36,491 nucleotides of DNA. Source: Bacteroidaceae bacterium. GTDB lineage: Bacteria; Bacteroidota; Bacteroidia; Bacteroidales; Bacteroidaceae. The position numbers and the translations under genes are program-made. The notes beneath the pieces are model-generated. The model ran no database searches, was not told the DNA's origin, and was given only the letters and a program-made list of their open reading frames with translations. This document shows positions 1 to 9,636 of the stretch, piece after piece; positions within the stretch are counted from its first letter, which is position 1, and each line of letters opens with the position of its first letter. The stretch covers positions 1-36,491 of the forward strand of contig JAFYQQ010000007.1 of assembly GCA_017559845.1 (NCBI GenBank), in the 5' to 3' direction.

Positions 1-462
1 GAAAGCCCCCGGCTATTCATGTTCCCGTCTTTCAGACGTTTTTCGTTCTGACGCTTTCACTCATTACTCAATGCTCATCGCTCATTGCTCAGAGGCTCAC
101 AACCGTCTGGAAGACGGGAAGCCCGTAGGGCGAATAGCCGCGGGTTCTTGAACCCGTGGAATAATTGGCAAAACAAAAAAATGGCGTCTGGAAAGACGCG
201 GAACGGCAACCCTCACCACCGATTCGCGTCTTTGCAGACGCCATTATTATGTAGTCATAAAAAACCGAGGGCTTAAAAGCCCCCGGCTATTCATGTTCCC
301 GTCTTTCAGACGTTTTTGAGTAGTGAGCGGTGAGTTGTGAGCATTGAGCTTCTTCTGAACTTTTGTTCTTTTGTCAAAACAATGACTCACAACTCATCGC
401 TCAAAATATTCTTTTGTCAAAAACACTCACAACTCATCGCTCATTACTCATCGCTCAAAGGT
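1..462. repeat. Intergenic repeat block with multi-hairpin element and GCTCA-type repeats
   Basis: I see no credible gene in these 462 bases. A nearly complete copy of an interspersed element occupies about 103-317. It consists of consecutive perfect or near-perfect palindromes: CGTCTGGAAGACG at 105-117, a GGGTTCTTGAACCC arm near 143-156, GCGTCTGGAAAGACGC near 184-199, GCGTCTTTGCAGACGC near 226-241, a run of GGGCTTAAAAGCCC near 270-283, and CGTCTTTCAGACG at 300-312. Bases 1-45 are the end of another copy. Around it (46-102 and 318-460) are short degenerate repeats of the type CTCATCGCTCA and GAGCGGTGAG. The same elements recur, mostly in the opposite orientation, at 23836-25176. Small open frames here are by-products of the repeats. 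Confidence 0.8.
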
Positions 463-840
463 TCAACGCTTCTCCCCTTTTCTGCGGGCAAGCAAAAGCG
501 TGGCGCCGTCGTGCAGGAAGATGACCAGCAAGGTGGCAAGGAAGATGTAGAGTGCCTGGCGCATGAGGATGCGGGGAAAATAGGCAATGCGGGCTTCATA
601 GACCTGATCGCCTGTGGCGCCGCCACGGATGGAATCGGCCACGGCAGGAAGGTCTGTTGCCAGGTCGGCATCGTACCGCCATCCGCCCAAGGGCTCTTCC
701 ATGGTTATCCCTATGCCTTCCTTGGCACGTGTGTCCACGGGCTTCTGCGTCAAGCCGATGAAGGCCGACCATACGAGGGGCAGGGCAAGCAGGAGCACCA
801 GTCGGCGGAGAAGACCCTTCTTGTTATAGAGTTGATTCAT
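463..840 (-). CDS. Small two-helix membrane protein of the sulfotransferase operon
   Basis: This protein of 125 residues is not one I recognise by family. It has two hydrophobic segments, about residues 10-29 and 92-115, and a basic C-terminus ending near LLARRKGEKR. The central 60 residues are polar and would face the periplasm if both termini are cytoplasmic. It starts 18 bp after the sulfotransferase stop on the same strand and is the last gene of the cys operon, so co-expression with PAPS synthesis and sulfation is likely. A role in membrane placement of the sulfotransferase or in handling its lipid-like product is only an inference. No repeat overlaps the frame, but the interspersed repeat block begins directly after its stop. 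Confidence 0.75.
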   Translation of the reverse strand: MNQLYNKKGLLRRLVLLLALPLVWSAFIGLTQKPVDTRAKEGIGITMEEPLGGWRYDADLATDLPAVADSIRGGATGDQVYEARIAYFPRILMRQALYIFLATLLVIFLHDGATLLLARRKGEKR

Positions 841-858
841 GATTGCTGCTGTTTTGCG

Positions 859-1968
859 TCAAAGACGTTCGTATCCCCACTCGTCGAGCACCTCGCCCCA
901 GTGTTCGTTCACCAGGCTCACGGTGCGGGGGTCATAGGCATACTTGTTCTTCTTGTATCCCTTCTTGCCGCCGATGTAAGCGGAGATGGCGGGGTGCGCC
1001 TCTTCCCATCCCGGCAATTCCAAGTCGCGGTACATGCGCTTGGTCATGCCCAGGGCGTCCTGTTCAATGTCCTCGAAACGCACCTCGAAGAGATGGCCTT
1101 CGGGGATGTGCTTCTTTTGTTCCTGATAGGCGCGGTAGAGATCCATGTAGATGCGCAGGATGTTCTGTTCCATCTGCTCCACGCTGATGGTGTTGAGCTG
1201 CAGGGGCTTGATGGTGTTGAGGAAAAAGTTGCGCGTGCTCTCAAAGACGGTGTAGGGGTTGCGCATGAGATAGATGAAGCGGGCCTGGGGATACATTTCC
1301 AACAGCGCCTTCACACGTCCGGTGTGCGGCGGATTCTTGCTGAGATACTGTGTGCCGCCGGTGTTCCAGAGGGAGAGCTTCACCACTCGGTCAAAGGCTT
1401 CCTTGAAGGCCTGCAGCTCCTCGGGGGTGATGTCCTTGAAGGTGAGGTAGCGGTCGGCATATTCCTGCATGCGTTCGGGGAAGAACCAGAAGTTGTAATA
1501 GTTGAAGGGGCAGGAATTGTTTATGGCAAATTCCTCTTCCTGTGGCAGGTCGGGCGCCAGTTCCATGTTGTCCGTGGGGCGCTTGTCCGGCATGAGCCAT
1601 CCCATGGTGGGCTTGAAGAGGCCTTGCAGGGACATCATGAAATGGGGGAACACGGTCTGATAGGTGGTGGTGTAGCCGAAATGCTTGTCCTGCGCAAAGA
1701 TGTTGTGCAGGAAGGTGGTTCCGCTGCGCCAGTGGCCCAGGATGAAGAGCGGATCATGTTCGAGCGGCTTGTCTGCCAATTCTTTGCGGTATTTGCGCTC
1801 CTGCAATCCGGAACATGTGCTGAGCAGACGGCAGATACACTTTGTAAGAATGTACTTGGTACGCTTCTGGGGAATGACGTGCTGGCCACGCATAACGGTC
1901 TTGAACGTGTGCCAGTCTGCACCCACCAATGTATTTACGGGGAGTTTGCTAAATTCTAATAATCCCAT
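859..1968 (-). CDS. PAPS-dependent sulfotransferase
   Basis: This 369-residue protein is a sulfotransferase of the Sulfotransfer_3 type, which moves a sulfuryl group from PAPS to an acceptor. The 5'-phosphosulfate binding loop is at residues 77-89 (LGHWRSGTTFLHN), and the 3'-phosphate binding motif is at about 236-245 (RNPYTVFEST), with conserved Arg and Ser. A KNPPHTGR segment at 211-218 also fits the family. There is no signal peptide, so it should act in the cytoplasm or at the inner face of the membrane. It starts 12 bp after cysN, so sulfate activation and transfer are encoded together. The layout resembles the Bacteroides thetaiotaomicron locus whose sulfotransferase BT_0416 sulfates cholesterol and other steroids. 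That match is from memory of gene order, and the substrate here is unproven. Confidence 0.92.
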   Translation of the reverse strand: MGLLEFSKLPVNTLVGADWHTFKTVMRGQHVIPQKRTKYILTKCICRLLSTCSGLQERKYRKELADKPLEHDPLFILGHWRSGTTFLHNIFAQDKHFGYTTTYQTVFPHFMMSLQGLFKPTMGWLMPDKRPTDNMELAPDLPQEEEFAINNSCPFNYYNFWFFPERMQEYADRYLTFKDITPEELQAFKEAFDRVVKLSLWNTGGTQYLSKNPPHTGRVKALLEMYPQARFIYLMRNPYTVFESTRNFFLNTIKPLQLNTISVEQMEQNILRIYMDLYRAYQEQKKHIPEGHLFEVRFEDIEQDALGMTKRMYRDLELPGWEEAHPAISAYIGGKKGYKKNKYAYDPRTVSLVNEHWGEVLDEWGYERL

Positions 1969-1980
1969 GAATGTCTTTCG

Positions 1981-3411
1981 TTATTTGATAATCTTGATTT
2001 CCAGACCCTGGCGCGAGAGTTCCTTCACCACCTTCTCAACCACCTGTTGCTGCTCGGCGGTGATGCCCAGCTTGGTGAGGTCGAGAACGGGCAGTGCGTC
2101 ATACGCCTCGTCGTTGTCCTCAATGGGGCGTACAATCATGCCCACGGCACTGGTGTTGTTGGTGATGGGGTCTATGAGTACGAAGTTTCCTGTGGCGCGG
2201 TTCTGCGCATAGGAATCGAAGAAGAGTGTCTTGGCGGTGGTGATGCGCACGCTGGCAATCTCGTTGAGGCGCAAGTCGGCTCCTTCAAGATGCTCCATGG
2301 TGTTCACATCCACGCGGAAGTCTACGGCATCCACCGTGGCGCGGGTGGTGTTGGTGTTGTGCTTGAGGAAGAACTGCTTGCCGCGGTTCATGGGTTCCTC
2401 GTCCATCCACACCAGCATGGTCTCAAAGCGGCGTCCAATGTGGGGCAGGTTGTCGGGATGAACCAACATCTCTCCGCGCGAAATGTCAATCTCGTCCTCC
2501 AGGGTGAGTGTTACGCACTGGGGGCAGAAGGCTTCCTGCAACTCGCCCTCGTAGGTGACGATGCTCTTTACACGACTGCGTTTCAAGCTGGGCAGCGCCA
2601 CAATCTCGTCGCCCTTGCGCACCACGCCGCTGGCAATCTTGGCACAGAAGCCGCGGAAGTCCAGATTGGGACGCAGCACATACTGCACGGGGTAGCGGAA
2701 ATCCTGCATGTTGCGGTCCAGATGGATGGGCACGTTCTCCAGAAAATCGAGCAGCGAGGGACCCTCGTACCAGGGCGTGCGCTGGCTTTTCTCCACCACG
2801 TTGTCGCCATCGAGCGCACTCAGGGGGAAGCAAGTTACATCTTCTATGCCCAACTGGTCCGTCAGCTTGAGGTATTCTGCCGTGATGTCGTTGAACACCT
2901 TCTGGTCAAAGTCAACCAAGTCCATCTTGTTTACGGCCAGCACGATATGCTTTATGCCCAAAAGGCTCACCAGGAAGGTGTGGCGGCGGGTCTGTGTGAT
3001 GACACCGGTGCGGGCATCCACCAGAATGATGGCCAGGTTGGCTGTGGAACCGCCGGTAATCATGTTGCGGGTGTACTGCTCGTGTCCAGGAGTGTCGGCA
3101 ATGATAAACTTGCGGGCGTTGGTGCTGAAATAGCGGTAGGCCACGTCAATGGTGATGCCCTCCTCGCGCTCGGCCTTCAGTCCGTCAAGCAACAAGGCGT
3201 AGTCAATCTGTCCGGCTCCGGCATTGCCCACCCTCTTGCTGTCGCGCTCCAGGGCGGTGAGCTGGTCCTCATAGAGTTTCTTGCTGTCGAAAAGCAGACG
3301 TCCAATCAGCGTGCTCTTTCCGTCATCGACACTGCCCGCGGTGAGCAGTCGAAGCAAATCCTTTTTCTCGTCGGCATCAAGAAATGCCTTTATATCCAAT
3401 GATTTGTCCAT
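1981..3411 (-). CDS. cysN: Sulfate adenylyltransferase large subunit (GTPase)
   Basis: CysN is the regulatory GTPase of ATP sulfurylase. With CysD it converts sulfate and ATP to adenosine 5'-phosphosulfate (APS), driven by GTP hydrolysis. The 476-residue protein shows the G1 loop GSVDDGKS at residues 26-33, the G3 motif DTPGHEQY at 106-113 and the G4 motif NKMD at 161-164, followed by beta-barrel domains of the EF-Tu type. It ends without a fused CysC kinase domain, which fits the separate cysC gene upstream. It follows cysD after a 21-bp gap and precedes the sulfotransferase by 12 bp. A 451-residue open frame on the opposite strand is a shadow of this gene. Confidence 0.97.
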   Translation of the reverse strand: MDKSLDIKAFLDADEKKDLLRLLTAGSVDDGKSTLIGRLLFDSKKLYEDQLTALERDSKRVGNAGAGQIDYALLLDGLKAEREEGITIDVAYRYFSTNARKFIIADTPGHEQYTRNMITGGSTANLAIILVDARTGVITQTRRHTFLVSLLGIKHIVLAVNKMDLVDFDQKVFNDITAEYLKLTDQLGIEDVTCFPLSALDGDNVVEKSQRTPWYEGPSLLDFLENVPIHLDRNMQDFRYPVQYVLRPNLDFRGFCAKIASGVVRKGDEIVALPSLKRSRVKSIVTYEGELQEAFCPQCVTLTLEDEIDISRGEMLVHPDNLPHIGRRFETMLVWMDEEPMNRGKQFFLKHNTNTTRATVDAVDFRVDVNTMEHLEGADLRLNEIASVRITTAKTLFFDSYAQNRATGNFVLIDPITNNTSAVGMIVRPIEDNDEAYDALPVLDLTKLGITAEQQQVVEKVVKELSRQGLEIKIIK

Positions 3412-3432
3412 AATCTATCCTAATGTCATGTA

Positions 3433-4341
3433 TTAAAAATAGCCCTCGCGCTTCTTCTGCTCCATGCTGGCTTCCTGGTCGAAGTCAATCACGCGCGTGG
3501 TGCGCTCGCTCTTGGTGGTGGTCATCATCTCCTCCACAATCTCCTCAATGGTGGCAGCCTCGCTCTCCACCGCGCCGGTCAGCGGCCAGCAGCCCAATGT
3601 ACGGAAACGCACCATGCGGTTCTTCACCTGGGGCAGCAGTTCCTTGGGCAGACGATCGTCATCGGCCATGATCAGGTTGCCGTCAATCTCCACACAGGGA
3701 CGTTCCTTGGCATAGTAAAGGGGAACGATGGGAATGTTTTCCAAACGGATATACTGCCAGATGTCCAGCTCTGTCCAGTTGCTCAGAGGGAACACACGGA
3801 TGCTCTCTCCCTTGTGTACGCGGCTGTTGTAGATGTCCCACAGTTCGGGGCGCTGGTTCTTGGGATCCCACTGCTGGAACTGGTCGCGGAAGGAGAATAT
3901 ACGTTCCTTGGCACGGGATTTCTCCTCGTCGCGGCGCGCACCACCGAAAGCGGCATCGAACTTGTACTTGTTCAAGGCGTCCAGCAGGGCCTTCGTCTTC
4001 ATCAGGTCGGTGTGTACCTTGCTGCCGTGGGTAAAGGGCCCCACTCCGGCGTTGAAAGCCTCTTCGTTGCTTTCCACAATGAGGTTCCAGCCATATTTCT
4101 TGGCATAACTGTCGCGGAATTCAATCATCTCGCGGAATTTCCAGCGCGAATCGATGTGCATCAGGGGGAAAGGCACCTTGCCAGGCGCAAAAGCCTTTTC
4201 GGCCAGGCGCACCATTACGCTGCTGTCCTTACCGATACTGTAAAGCATCACGGGATTTTCAAATTCGGCAGCAACCTCGCGTATAATATGTATACTCTCT
4301 GCCTCGAGTTCTTGAAGATGTGATATGTTATATGTTGACAT
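3433..4341 (-). CDS. cysD: Sulfate adenylyltransferase small subunit
   Basis: CysD is the catalytic subunit of ATP sulfurylase, a PP-loop ATP pyrophosphatase that makes APS with CysN. From the ATG at 4341 the product has 302 residues, the usual family length. A longer in-frame reading from 4380 would add 13 residues of no conserved character, so I prefer 4341. The PP-loop reads SIGKDSSV at residues 35-42. The C-terminus ends near [10 protein letters not shown], typical of CysD. It lies 67 bp after cysC and 21 bp before cysN, inside one operon. Confidence 0.97.
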   Translation of the reverse strand: MSTYNISHLQELEAESIHIIREVAAEFENPVMLYSIGKDSSVMVRLAEKAFAPGKVPFPLMHIDSRWKFREMIEFRDSYAKKYGWNLIVESNEEAFNAGVGPFTHGSKVHTDLMKTKALLDALNKYKFDAAFGGARRDEEKSRAKERIFSFRDQFQQWDPKNQRPELWDIYNSRVHKGESIRVFPLSNWTELDIWQYIRLENIPIVPLYYAKERPCVEIDGNLIMADDDRLPKELLPQVKNRMVRFRTLGCWPLTGAVESEAATIEEIVEEMMTTTKSERTTRVIDFDQEASMEQKKREGYF

Positions 4342-4408
4342 AATGATAAATATTTTCCTTTTATCGAGATATTGCGGCACCTCCCTATGAAAGTGGTGCC
4401 ATAAGGAT

Positions 4409-5005
4409 TCAGAGTTTTGACTTGGCCAATATCAACTGGAGCACTTTGTCCACACTTTCCTGAAGCGAGAGGACGCTGGTGTCAATGTCCAAATCGGGAG
4501 ACAAGGGAGCCTCAAAGGGAGCGCTTACTCCGGTGAAATCCTTCACCTCACCACGACGGGCACGGGCATAAAGTCCCTTTACATCCCTGCGCTCACATTC
4601 CTCTATGGGAGTGCTCACAAAAACTTCCAGAAAATCCTCGCCACCCACTATCTCACGAGCCATGCGGCGTATGTCGCGGGTTGGGCTGACAAAACAGGCC
4701 AGCGTAACCACACCCGTCTGGACAAACAATTTTCCAATCTCGGCAATGCGGCGGATATTCTCGGTGCGGTCTTCGGCGGAAAATCCCAAATTGTTATTGA
4801 TACCAGCACGGATGTTATCACCGTCCAATATACGGCACAAAATGCCACGGGAATGCAACTCGCGTTCAAGCCCAAGCGCAACCGTACTCTTTCCGCTTCC
4901 GCTCAAACCCGTAAACCAGACCAATACACCGCGCTGACGGAGAAGATTCTCCTTGTCAGAACGGCTCATCATCTTATCATAAATGGGATATATATTCTCG
5001 GCCAT
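4409..5005 (-). CDS. cysC: Adenylylsulfate kinase
   Basis: CysC phosphorylates APS at the 3' position to give PAPS, the sulfuryl donor used by the sulfotransferase at the end of this operon. The 198-residue protein has the Walker A loop GLSGSGKST at residues 33-41 and the substrate motif DGDNIR at 61-66, followed by a conserved NLGFS...R segment. It is a stand-alone kinase, not fused to CysN. It is the first gene of the cysCDN-sulfotransferase operon, with a sigma-ABfr type -7 element just upstream. No PAPS reductase is visible in the window, so the PAPS made here is more likely meant for sulfation than for cysteine synthesis, although reductase genes could be elsewhere. Confidence 0.96.
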   Translation of the reverse strand: MAENIYPIYDKMMSRSDKENLLRQRGVLVWFTGLSGSGKSTVALGLERELHSRGILCRILDGDNIRAGINNNLGFSAEDRTENIRRIAEIGKLFVQTGVVTLACFVSPTRDIRRMAREIVGGEDFLEVFVSTPIEECERRDVKGLYARARRGEVKDFTGVSAPFEAPLSPDLDIDTSVLSLQESVDKVLQLILAKSKL

Positions 5006-5034
5006 AATTATCTTCTTTTTTTACAATTTAGCTG

Positions 5035-5042
5035 CAAAATTA
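5035..5042 (-). promoter_or_regulatory. Probable -7 element of the cys operon promoter
   Basis: On the minus strand this reads TAATTTTG, matching the Bacteroidetes -7 consensus TAnnTTTG, about 30 bp before the cysC start. I see no exact TTG at the usual -33 distance, so the match is partial. Confidence 0.5.
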
Positions 5043-5112
5043 GCTAAAAATATTGACTTAATTACACATCGCGATAAAAAAGACCAAAAAGAGAGACAAT
5101 TACGCACCACAC

Positions 5113-6675
5113 TTAACTATAAAACAAAGGTATCAGGAATACGCTGATGAAGAAGACAATCAGATTGAGCGGCAGTCCCACCCGTAGAAAGTCAACAAAC
5201 TTGTACCCTCCCACTCCCTGCACAATCAGATTGGTCTGATAACCGATGGGGGTGCTGAAGGATGCGCTTGCCGCAAAACATATACAAATGAAGAAAGGTG
5301 TGGGGTCGCAACCGAGCTGGTTGCTGATGCCCACGGCAAGCGGAAATGCAAGCGCTGCCGCCGCATTGTTGGTAATGAGTTCTGTGAACAGATTGGTGAT
5401 AATATACATGGCCGCCAGCATAATGTATATGCCGTTCTCGGAATGTCGCGCGTGTTCAGCCAAATCAATAATATATCCGGCTACCATGTCTGCAAAACCG
5501 CTGTTTATCATACCCTTGCTTATACCGAAAGCACAAGCTATGGTAATGAGCACATCCCATGAAATGAATTTGGTGTACTTACGGGTATTGAACATTCCCG
5601 TCCATGCCATGATTACGGTGGTTACACAAGCAAAAAAGAACATATCCAGTTTGACATTCGGCAACAGGTTCTTTACGAACGGAAGTTCACCGAAAGTTGC
5701 GCCTAAAATCATCAGCACCAACAATATCAGCGCAAAATACTTTTTCTTGCTTCCCATTGGAGGCTCGGCATCGCCCACTTTGTTGATCATCCAGAAGACA
5801 CGGCTTTCACCCCAAGTTGGCAAAAAGGTGTCATCCGCATCCACAATGAGTGTGTCTTCCTTGGTAAGCGGCATATTCATCCAGTCACCGCGAAGAGTGG
5901 TGCCACTTCTTCTGATGGCACGGACATGAGCACCATAATGACGGTAAAAATCGAACTTGTGCAATGTTTTTCCCAAGCCGGGGAAACGTGTACTCAGCAT
6001 CACTTCAAGGCGTTGCATACCGGGCTGCTGGTCGCCTTCCTCGGCTTCCTGTTCGCTTTTTCTAATATTGGGAAGCAGATGCGGGCTAATGATTATCAGA
6101 TAAGACAGGCCGGCTACAAGGACAAAGAATCCCACTTTGCCAAGTTCAAACATGGACAAACCTTGATATCCAGCATCCTGAATCATTCCGTCAACAACCA
6201 AATTTGTGCTGGTTCCAATCAGAGTACACATACCGCCCAATATCGTTGCATAACTTAAAGGTATCAAGAATTTGGTGGGTGGCAAATGCATCTTTTGCGC
6301 CCAATTCTTAATCATCGGAGCAAAAATAACCACAACAGGAGTGTTGTTCAAGAAAGCGGACAAAAACGAGATTGTGGGCAGAAAGCGAAAATTGGCCATT
6401 GAAACTTTGCAGTCCTTTTGTGGCAACAAAGTGTATACAATCCTTTCCAATACGCCGCTTTTGCGCACCCCTTCACTGACAAGATAAAGAAGCGCTACGG
6501 TTATCATTCCTTTGTTGGCAAAACCTTCAAGCGCTTCTTGGGGTTCTAGTATATTGCCGCATATCATCAGTACAACGGCAGAGAACATAATCAATCCTGG
6601 GCGGAGCTTGTCGGCAATAAGCGCGACAAGCATCAGCACCAGGATGATAAAGACATACAATATTGAAAAATTCAT
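5113..6675 (-). CDS. SLC13-family anion permease with internal RCK_C-like domain
   Basis: This 520-residue integral membrane protein belongs to the DASS/SLC13 anion transporters (sulfate, phosphate or dicarboxylate with sodium). The paired transport motifs are visible as NNTP at residues 110-113 and TNNAAAAL in the C-terminal half, with GTSTN at about 154-158. Between the two membrane halves, residues about 222-285 form a soluble segment ending in a DTLIVDADD pattern typical of RCK_C (TrkA-C) regulatory domains. A single such domain is seen, where some SLC13 permeases have two or more. It lies upstream of and in line with cysC (107-bp gap), so sulfate uptake feeding APS synthesis is the natural reading. 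Substrate assignment is an inference from the neighbourhood. Confidence 0.88.
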   Translation of the reverse strand: MNFSILYVFIILVLMLVALIADKLRPGLIMFSAVVLMICGNILEPQEALEGFANKGMITVALLYLVSEGVRKSGVLERIVYTLLPQKDCKVSMANFRFLPTISFLSAFLNNTPVVVIFAPMIKNWAQKMHLPPTKFLIPLSYATILGGMCTLIGTSTNLVVDGMIQDAGYQGLSMFELGKVGFFVLVAGLSYLIIISPHLLPNIRKSEQEAEEGDQQPGMQRLEVMLSTRFPGLGKTLHKFDFYRHYGAHVRAIRRSGTTLRGDWMNMPLTKEDTLIVDADDTFLPTWGESRVFWMINKVGDAEPPMGSKKKYFALILLVLMILGATFGELPFVKNLLPNVKLDMFFFACVTTVIMAWTGMFNTRKYTKFISWDVLITIACAFGISKGMINSGFADMVAGYIIDLAEHARHSENGIYIMLAAMYIITNLFTELITNNAAAALAFPLAVGISNQLGCDPTPFFICICFAASASFSTPIGYQTNLIVQGVGGYKFVDFLRVGLPLNLIVFFISVFLIPLFYS

Positions 6676-6725
6676 TTCAAAGAGTCAGAATTCCGATATA
6701 CGGTTCTTACATTATAATATTTAAT

Positions 6726-9527
6726 TTAGAGAACCACCTTGACTCCGTTCACCACATAAATGCCACGAGGAAGACCGTAGAGTGCTCTGTTGGAAGGTAC
6801 AGACTTGCGAACCAGACGACCGCTTATATCATACACATCCACCATGAGGTTGGAGTCGATGATGGCATCTTCCACATCGTCGCCTTCCTGGTTCATATAA
6901 ACACCGCCCTTGTACAATACAACGCCGTGTGACTCGTCAAGCACGGGATAGTTGTCCTCGCCCAGATGCTGGAACCAAGCAGGTTGGCTGGAAGAGTTGT
7001 CATTCAGCAACCAGCAAACGCTACCGTTGGCAAACAGGTCTGCCGTACGTTCCATACAAAGCGAGGTTACGCCCTTCTTGGTTCCAACCAGATTGTCCAG
7101 GCCTTCCACGCTGAAGCAACGGAACAACTGGCTTCCGGAGTGGAGGTATCCGGCCAAGGCACCGCGGTTGGATGCGCTACCAGTGGTCTTGACTGTTGAG
7201 CTTGACACATAGCAGTGGTCTACGTTTGCGGGCTTGTCAGATGATGCACTACTACCGATAAGACCACCGACTGTACCAGACACGCGGATGGTTCCGGAAT
7301 AGTAAGAATCGGAAAGTGTTCCGTAGAGCTTGCCGACAAGACCTCCGGCATCATTGGTGGCACTTGAAAGGTTGACCTTGCTATAACAGTTGGTGATGGT
7401 TGTGGGGGTGGTGCCTTCACAACTTCCCACCAAGGTTCCGGTGTATTGGGCGTAATTGAGGTTCTGCACAATGGTTCCGCTCTCAAGACCGATATTCTTG
7501 ATTGTGGCACCTTCAACGGTACCGAACATCATACCGCCAATGTTCTGGATCTTGTGACCTTGACCATCAAACGTACCCTTGTAGGGGCTAATGGAGCTTC
7601 CGATGGGAATTAGCTTTGAACGGTAAGCAAGCAGATTCAAGTCTTTAGTAAGCTTGGCGTCCGCATATATCATACCGTCGCTGACCTTATTGGCAAAATC
7701 CACCAATTCTGCAGCCGAAGCAATTTCAAATGTTTCTCCAAAGCCGTTGTTAATCTCACCCGGAGTATATCTCAGCTTGTCATCAATCCATTCAATGCGC
7801 GCCGCAATATAGTCCTTGACAAACTCGATTTCCTCGGCATAGGTCTTGGGCACGCGGGGATTCTGATGCACCTTGGAGCTCAGTATCTTCCAACGGGTAA
7901 AGTTCAGCTTTTGTGACTGATCCAGCACCTGTGCCGTGCTGTCTATGTATGCCGACAGAGACTCTTTGCTGAAAAGGCCTTCGTCACGCATCTTTTTCCA
8001 CATATCACGCAATTCCTTGTAGGCCTTGGCATCGCCCAGAATACGGGTAACAAAAGTCTTCATCGAACCGGCCGCAGAACCGCTCTTGTAAATCCAGTCG
8101 CTATGGCCGTTGATGGGATAGATGCGCTGGTCGTTCTCGAACGCCAAGTCGAAGTCCCAACAGGGTGATACGTAGAACATGTCCTCGTTGCGGTTCTTGT
8201 ACATGTAGGTACTCCAGTAAGTGTCCATATTGCCGGAGAACTCGCCCACGATGAAGTGCTTGAGGAAGCTGCTCAGGTCCAGTCTGCTACGGTATCCGTC
8301 CACTGGGTCGGCGTAATTGGAGGCATATACCCTGGCCTCCATTTCGTTGAAGAAATTCTTGATGTAATTGTACTGAGCCGTAACGATGCCGTCCTCGTCG
8401 GGTTCCTTGATGGTTACGGGCAGGCCATTGCTGCTGGTAAAGCGGATATTGGCAGGCTCGTTGCTGGCATAGGCATCAATTTCAACCAGGTATCCACCGG
8501 TTATGAAGGGATACTCAATGTCGGTCTTCTCCATTTCCATAATGGGAACACGCTTGGGGTCGATGGTAATCTGGTCACACAACTGATAGCATCCCTGGTA
8601 TTCTCCGTTCATGATGACGTCCACGGGCTGGCTCCATACGCTATAAGGCATCTGCAGACGGCGGCTCATCTCGAAAGCCAGGATGTTACGCATCAGCGAC
8701 TTGTCTCCGTAGTTGTTGATCAGTGTCCACTTCTTTGCCTTGGCGGGACTTTCCAACGAACCGTCCTTCAGCATGTGGTGGCTCTTGCCGTCGTTGAACT
8801 TCACACGGTAGGGCTTTTTCTCAAAGCCGGCCGAAGCGTTTCCGCGTATACGGGTCAGCACGGGATATTCCTGAATCAGCGTACCGTTTTCGTGGATGAT
8901 GGTAATGTTTGATTCAAAATCACCCTGTCCCTTGCTTGTGGGATTCTTTCCATTATAGGTGTGGATACTTACGGTGGGAAGGTTGGTTATCTGATAGAAC
9001 TTGGAATCGTCTCCAGTTCCTTTATAACCATAGAATTCCAATTCGGACAAGTAGCAACGCTTGTCGTGGGGACCAACGTAACGGACATAACGGAATCCGC
9101 GGTTCACGTTCACATTGGCATAGTGCATCTTTTTAATGGCAGAAGCCTCGGTGTTCAGGTACAAAGGCACCGCATCCAAGAAGTTGGGGTCGTTGGCTCC
9201 CTCAAAAAGTGCGAGCACACAACGTTCTGGTCCCTGGTCATGAGAACGGGGCGACCATCCTACCTTGGTAATGATATGAGGCGAACCCAAATCCAATCCG
9301 ACCCACGTATTGCTTCTGTCGTATGAAGAGAAGAAGGTATTGAAGTTCCCGTCAAAGACATCGGCCTTGTTGTTGACCGTTGTAGACTGCGCTCCCGTAT
9401 CATAGTCTATACTATACTTTGTACCAATAATGCTACCGGACAGTTTTGACGAACTTTGCGCAAACGAACAGAATGGCAAAAAAGCCAGGCAAATCAAAGC
9501 GGCTATTTTCTGGTAAGAATGTTTCAT
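6726..9527 (-). CDS. Secreted CotH kinase-domain protein with T9SS-type C-terminus
   Basis: This 933-residue protein begins with a signal peptide (cleavage probably near residue 23, after FCSFA). A discoidin-like (F5/8 C) region covers about 35-160. A CotH domain covers about 185-545, with RIRGNAS...KKPYRVKF at its start and the WDFDLAFEND motif that holds catalytic acidic residues. GLUG-like repeats (GGLVGKLYG, GGLIGS) fall around 640-770, and the last 70 residues form a type A sorting domain (DVYDISGRLV ... LPRGIYVV) used by the type IX secretion system. CotH proteins are atypical protein kinases; other members bind spore coats or cellulosomal structures. The likely place of action is the cell surface or outside. 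It sits 50 bp upstream of the SLC13 gene with no clear terminator between, but a functional link to sulfation is not shown. Confidence 0.9.
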   Translation of the reverse strand: MKHSYQKIAALICLAFLPFCSFAQSSSKLSGSIIGTKYSIDYDTGAQSTTVNNKADVFDGNFNTFFSSYDRSNTWVGLDLGSPHIITKVGWSPRSHDQGPERCVLALFEGANDPNFLDAVPLYLNTEASAIKKMHYANVNVNRGFRYVRYVGPHDKRCYLSELEFYGYKGTGDDSKFYQITNLPTVSIHTYNGKNPTSKGQGDFESNITIIHENGTLIQEYPVLTRIRGNASAGFEKKPYRVKFNDGKSHHMLKDGSLESPAKAKKWTLINNYGDKSLMRNILAFEMSRRLQMPYSVWSQPVDVIMNGEYQGCYQLCDQITIDPKRVPIMEMEKTDIEYPFITGGYLVEIDAYASNEPANIRFTSSNGLPVTIKEPDEDGIVTAQYNYIKNFFNEMEARVYASNYADPVDGYRSRLDLSSFLKHFIVGEFSGNMDTYWSTYMYKNRNEDMFYVSPCWDFDLAFENDQRIYPINGHSDWIYKSGSAAGSMKTFVTRILGDAKAYKELRDMWKKMRDEGLFSKESLSAYIDSTAQVLDQSQKLNFTRWKILSSKVHQNPRVPKTYAEEIEFVKDYIAARIEWIDDKLRYTPGEINNGFGETFEIASAAELVDFANKVSDGMIYADAKLTKDLNLLAYRSKLIPIGSSISPYKGTFDGQGHKIQNIGGMMFGTVEGATIKNIGLESGTIVQNLNYAQYTGTLVGSCEGTTPTTITNCYSKVNLSSATNDAGGLVGKLYGTLSDSYYSGTIRVSGTVGGLIGSSASSDKPANVDHCYVSSSTVKTTGSASNRGALAGYLHSGSQLFRCFSVEGLDNLVGTKKGVTSLCMERTADLFANGSVCWLLNDNSSSQPAWFQHLGEDNYPVLDESHGVVLYKGGVYMNQEGDDVEDAIIDSNLMVDVYDISGRLVRKSVPSNRALYGLPRGIYVVNGVKVVL

Positions 9528-9556
9528 TTTTGTTCAATTTATTAATGTTAACTCTG

Positions 9557-9564
9557 CAAATATA
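9557..9564 (-). promoter_or_regulatory. Probable -7 element for the CotH gene
   Basis: The minus strand reads TATATTTG, an exact TAnnTTTG match, about 30 bp upstream of the CotH gene start. No clear TTG is found at -33. Confidence 0.5.
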
Positions 9565-9636
9565 CAGCATTTTATAGAAACAGACACATTTTAAATGTGT
9601 GAAAAAATGCTAATTAATTAGGATTTAAGTGAAACG

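Noticed and set aside
337..1959. Plus-strand open frame of 540 codons opposite the sulfotransferase gene
   Set aside because: It starts in repeats and is a mirror of the sulfotransferase and membrane protein genes, whose motifs and operon fit are clear.
2047..3402. Plus-strand open frame of 451 codons opposite cysN
   Set aside because: CysN shows all G motifs on the minus strand; the opposite frame has none.
4342..4380. Longer cysD start at 4380
   Set aside because: The added 13 residues are not conserved in the family, and the ATG at 4341 gives the standard length.
9585..9601. Palindrome ACACATTTTAAATGTGT as a terminator for the small exported protein
   Set aside because: The stem is AT-rich and the T-run lies before it in the direction of transcription, so it is not a convincing intrinsic terminator.
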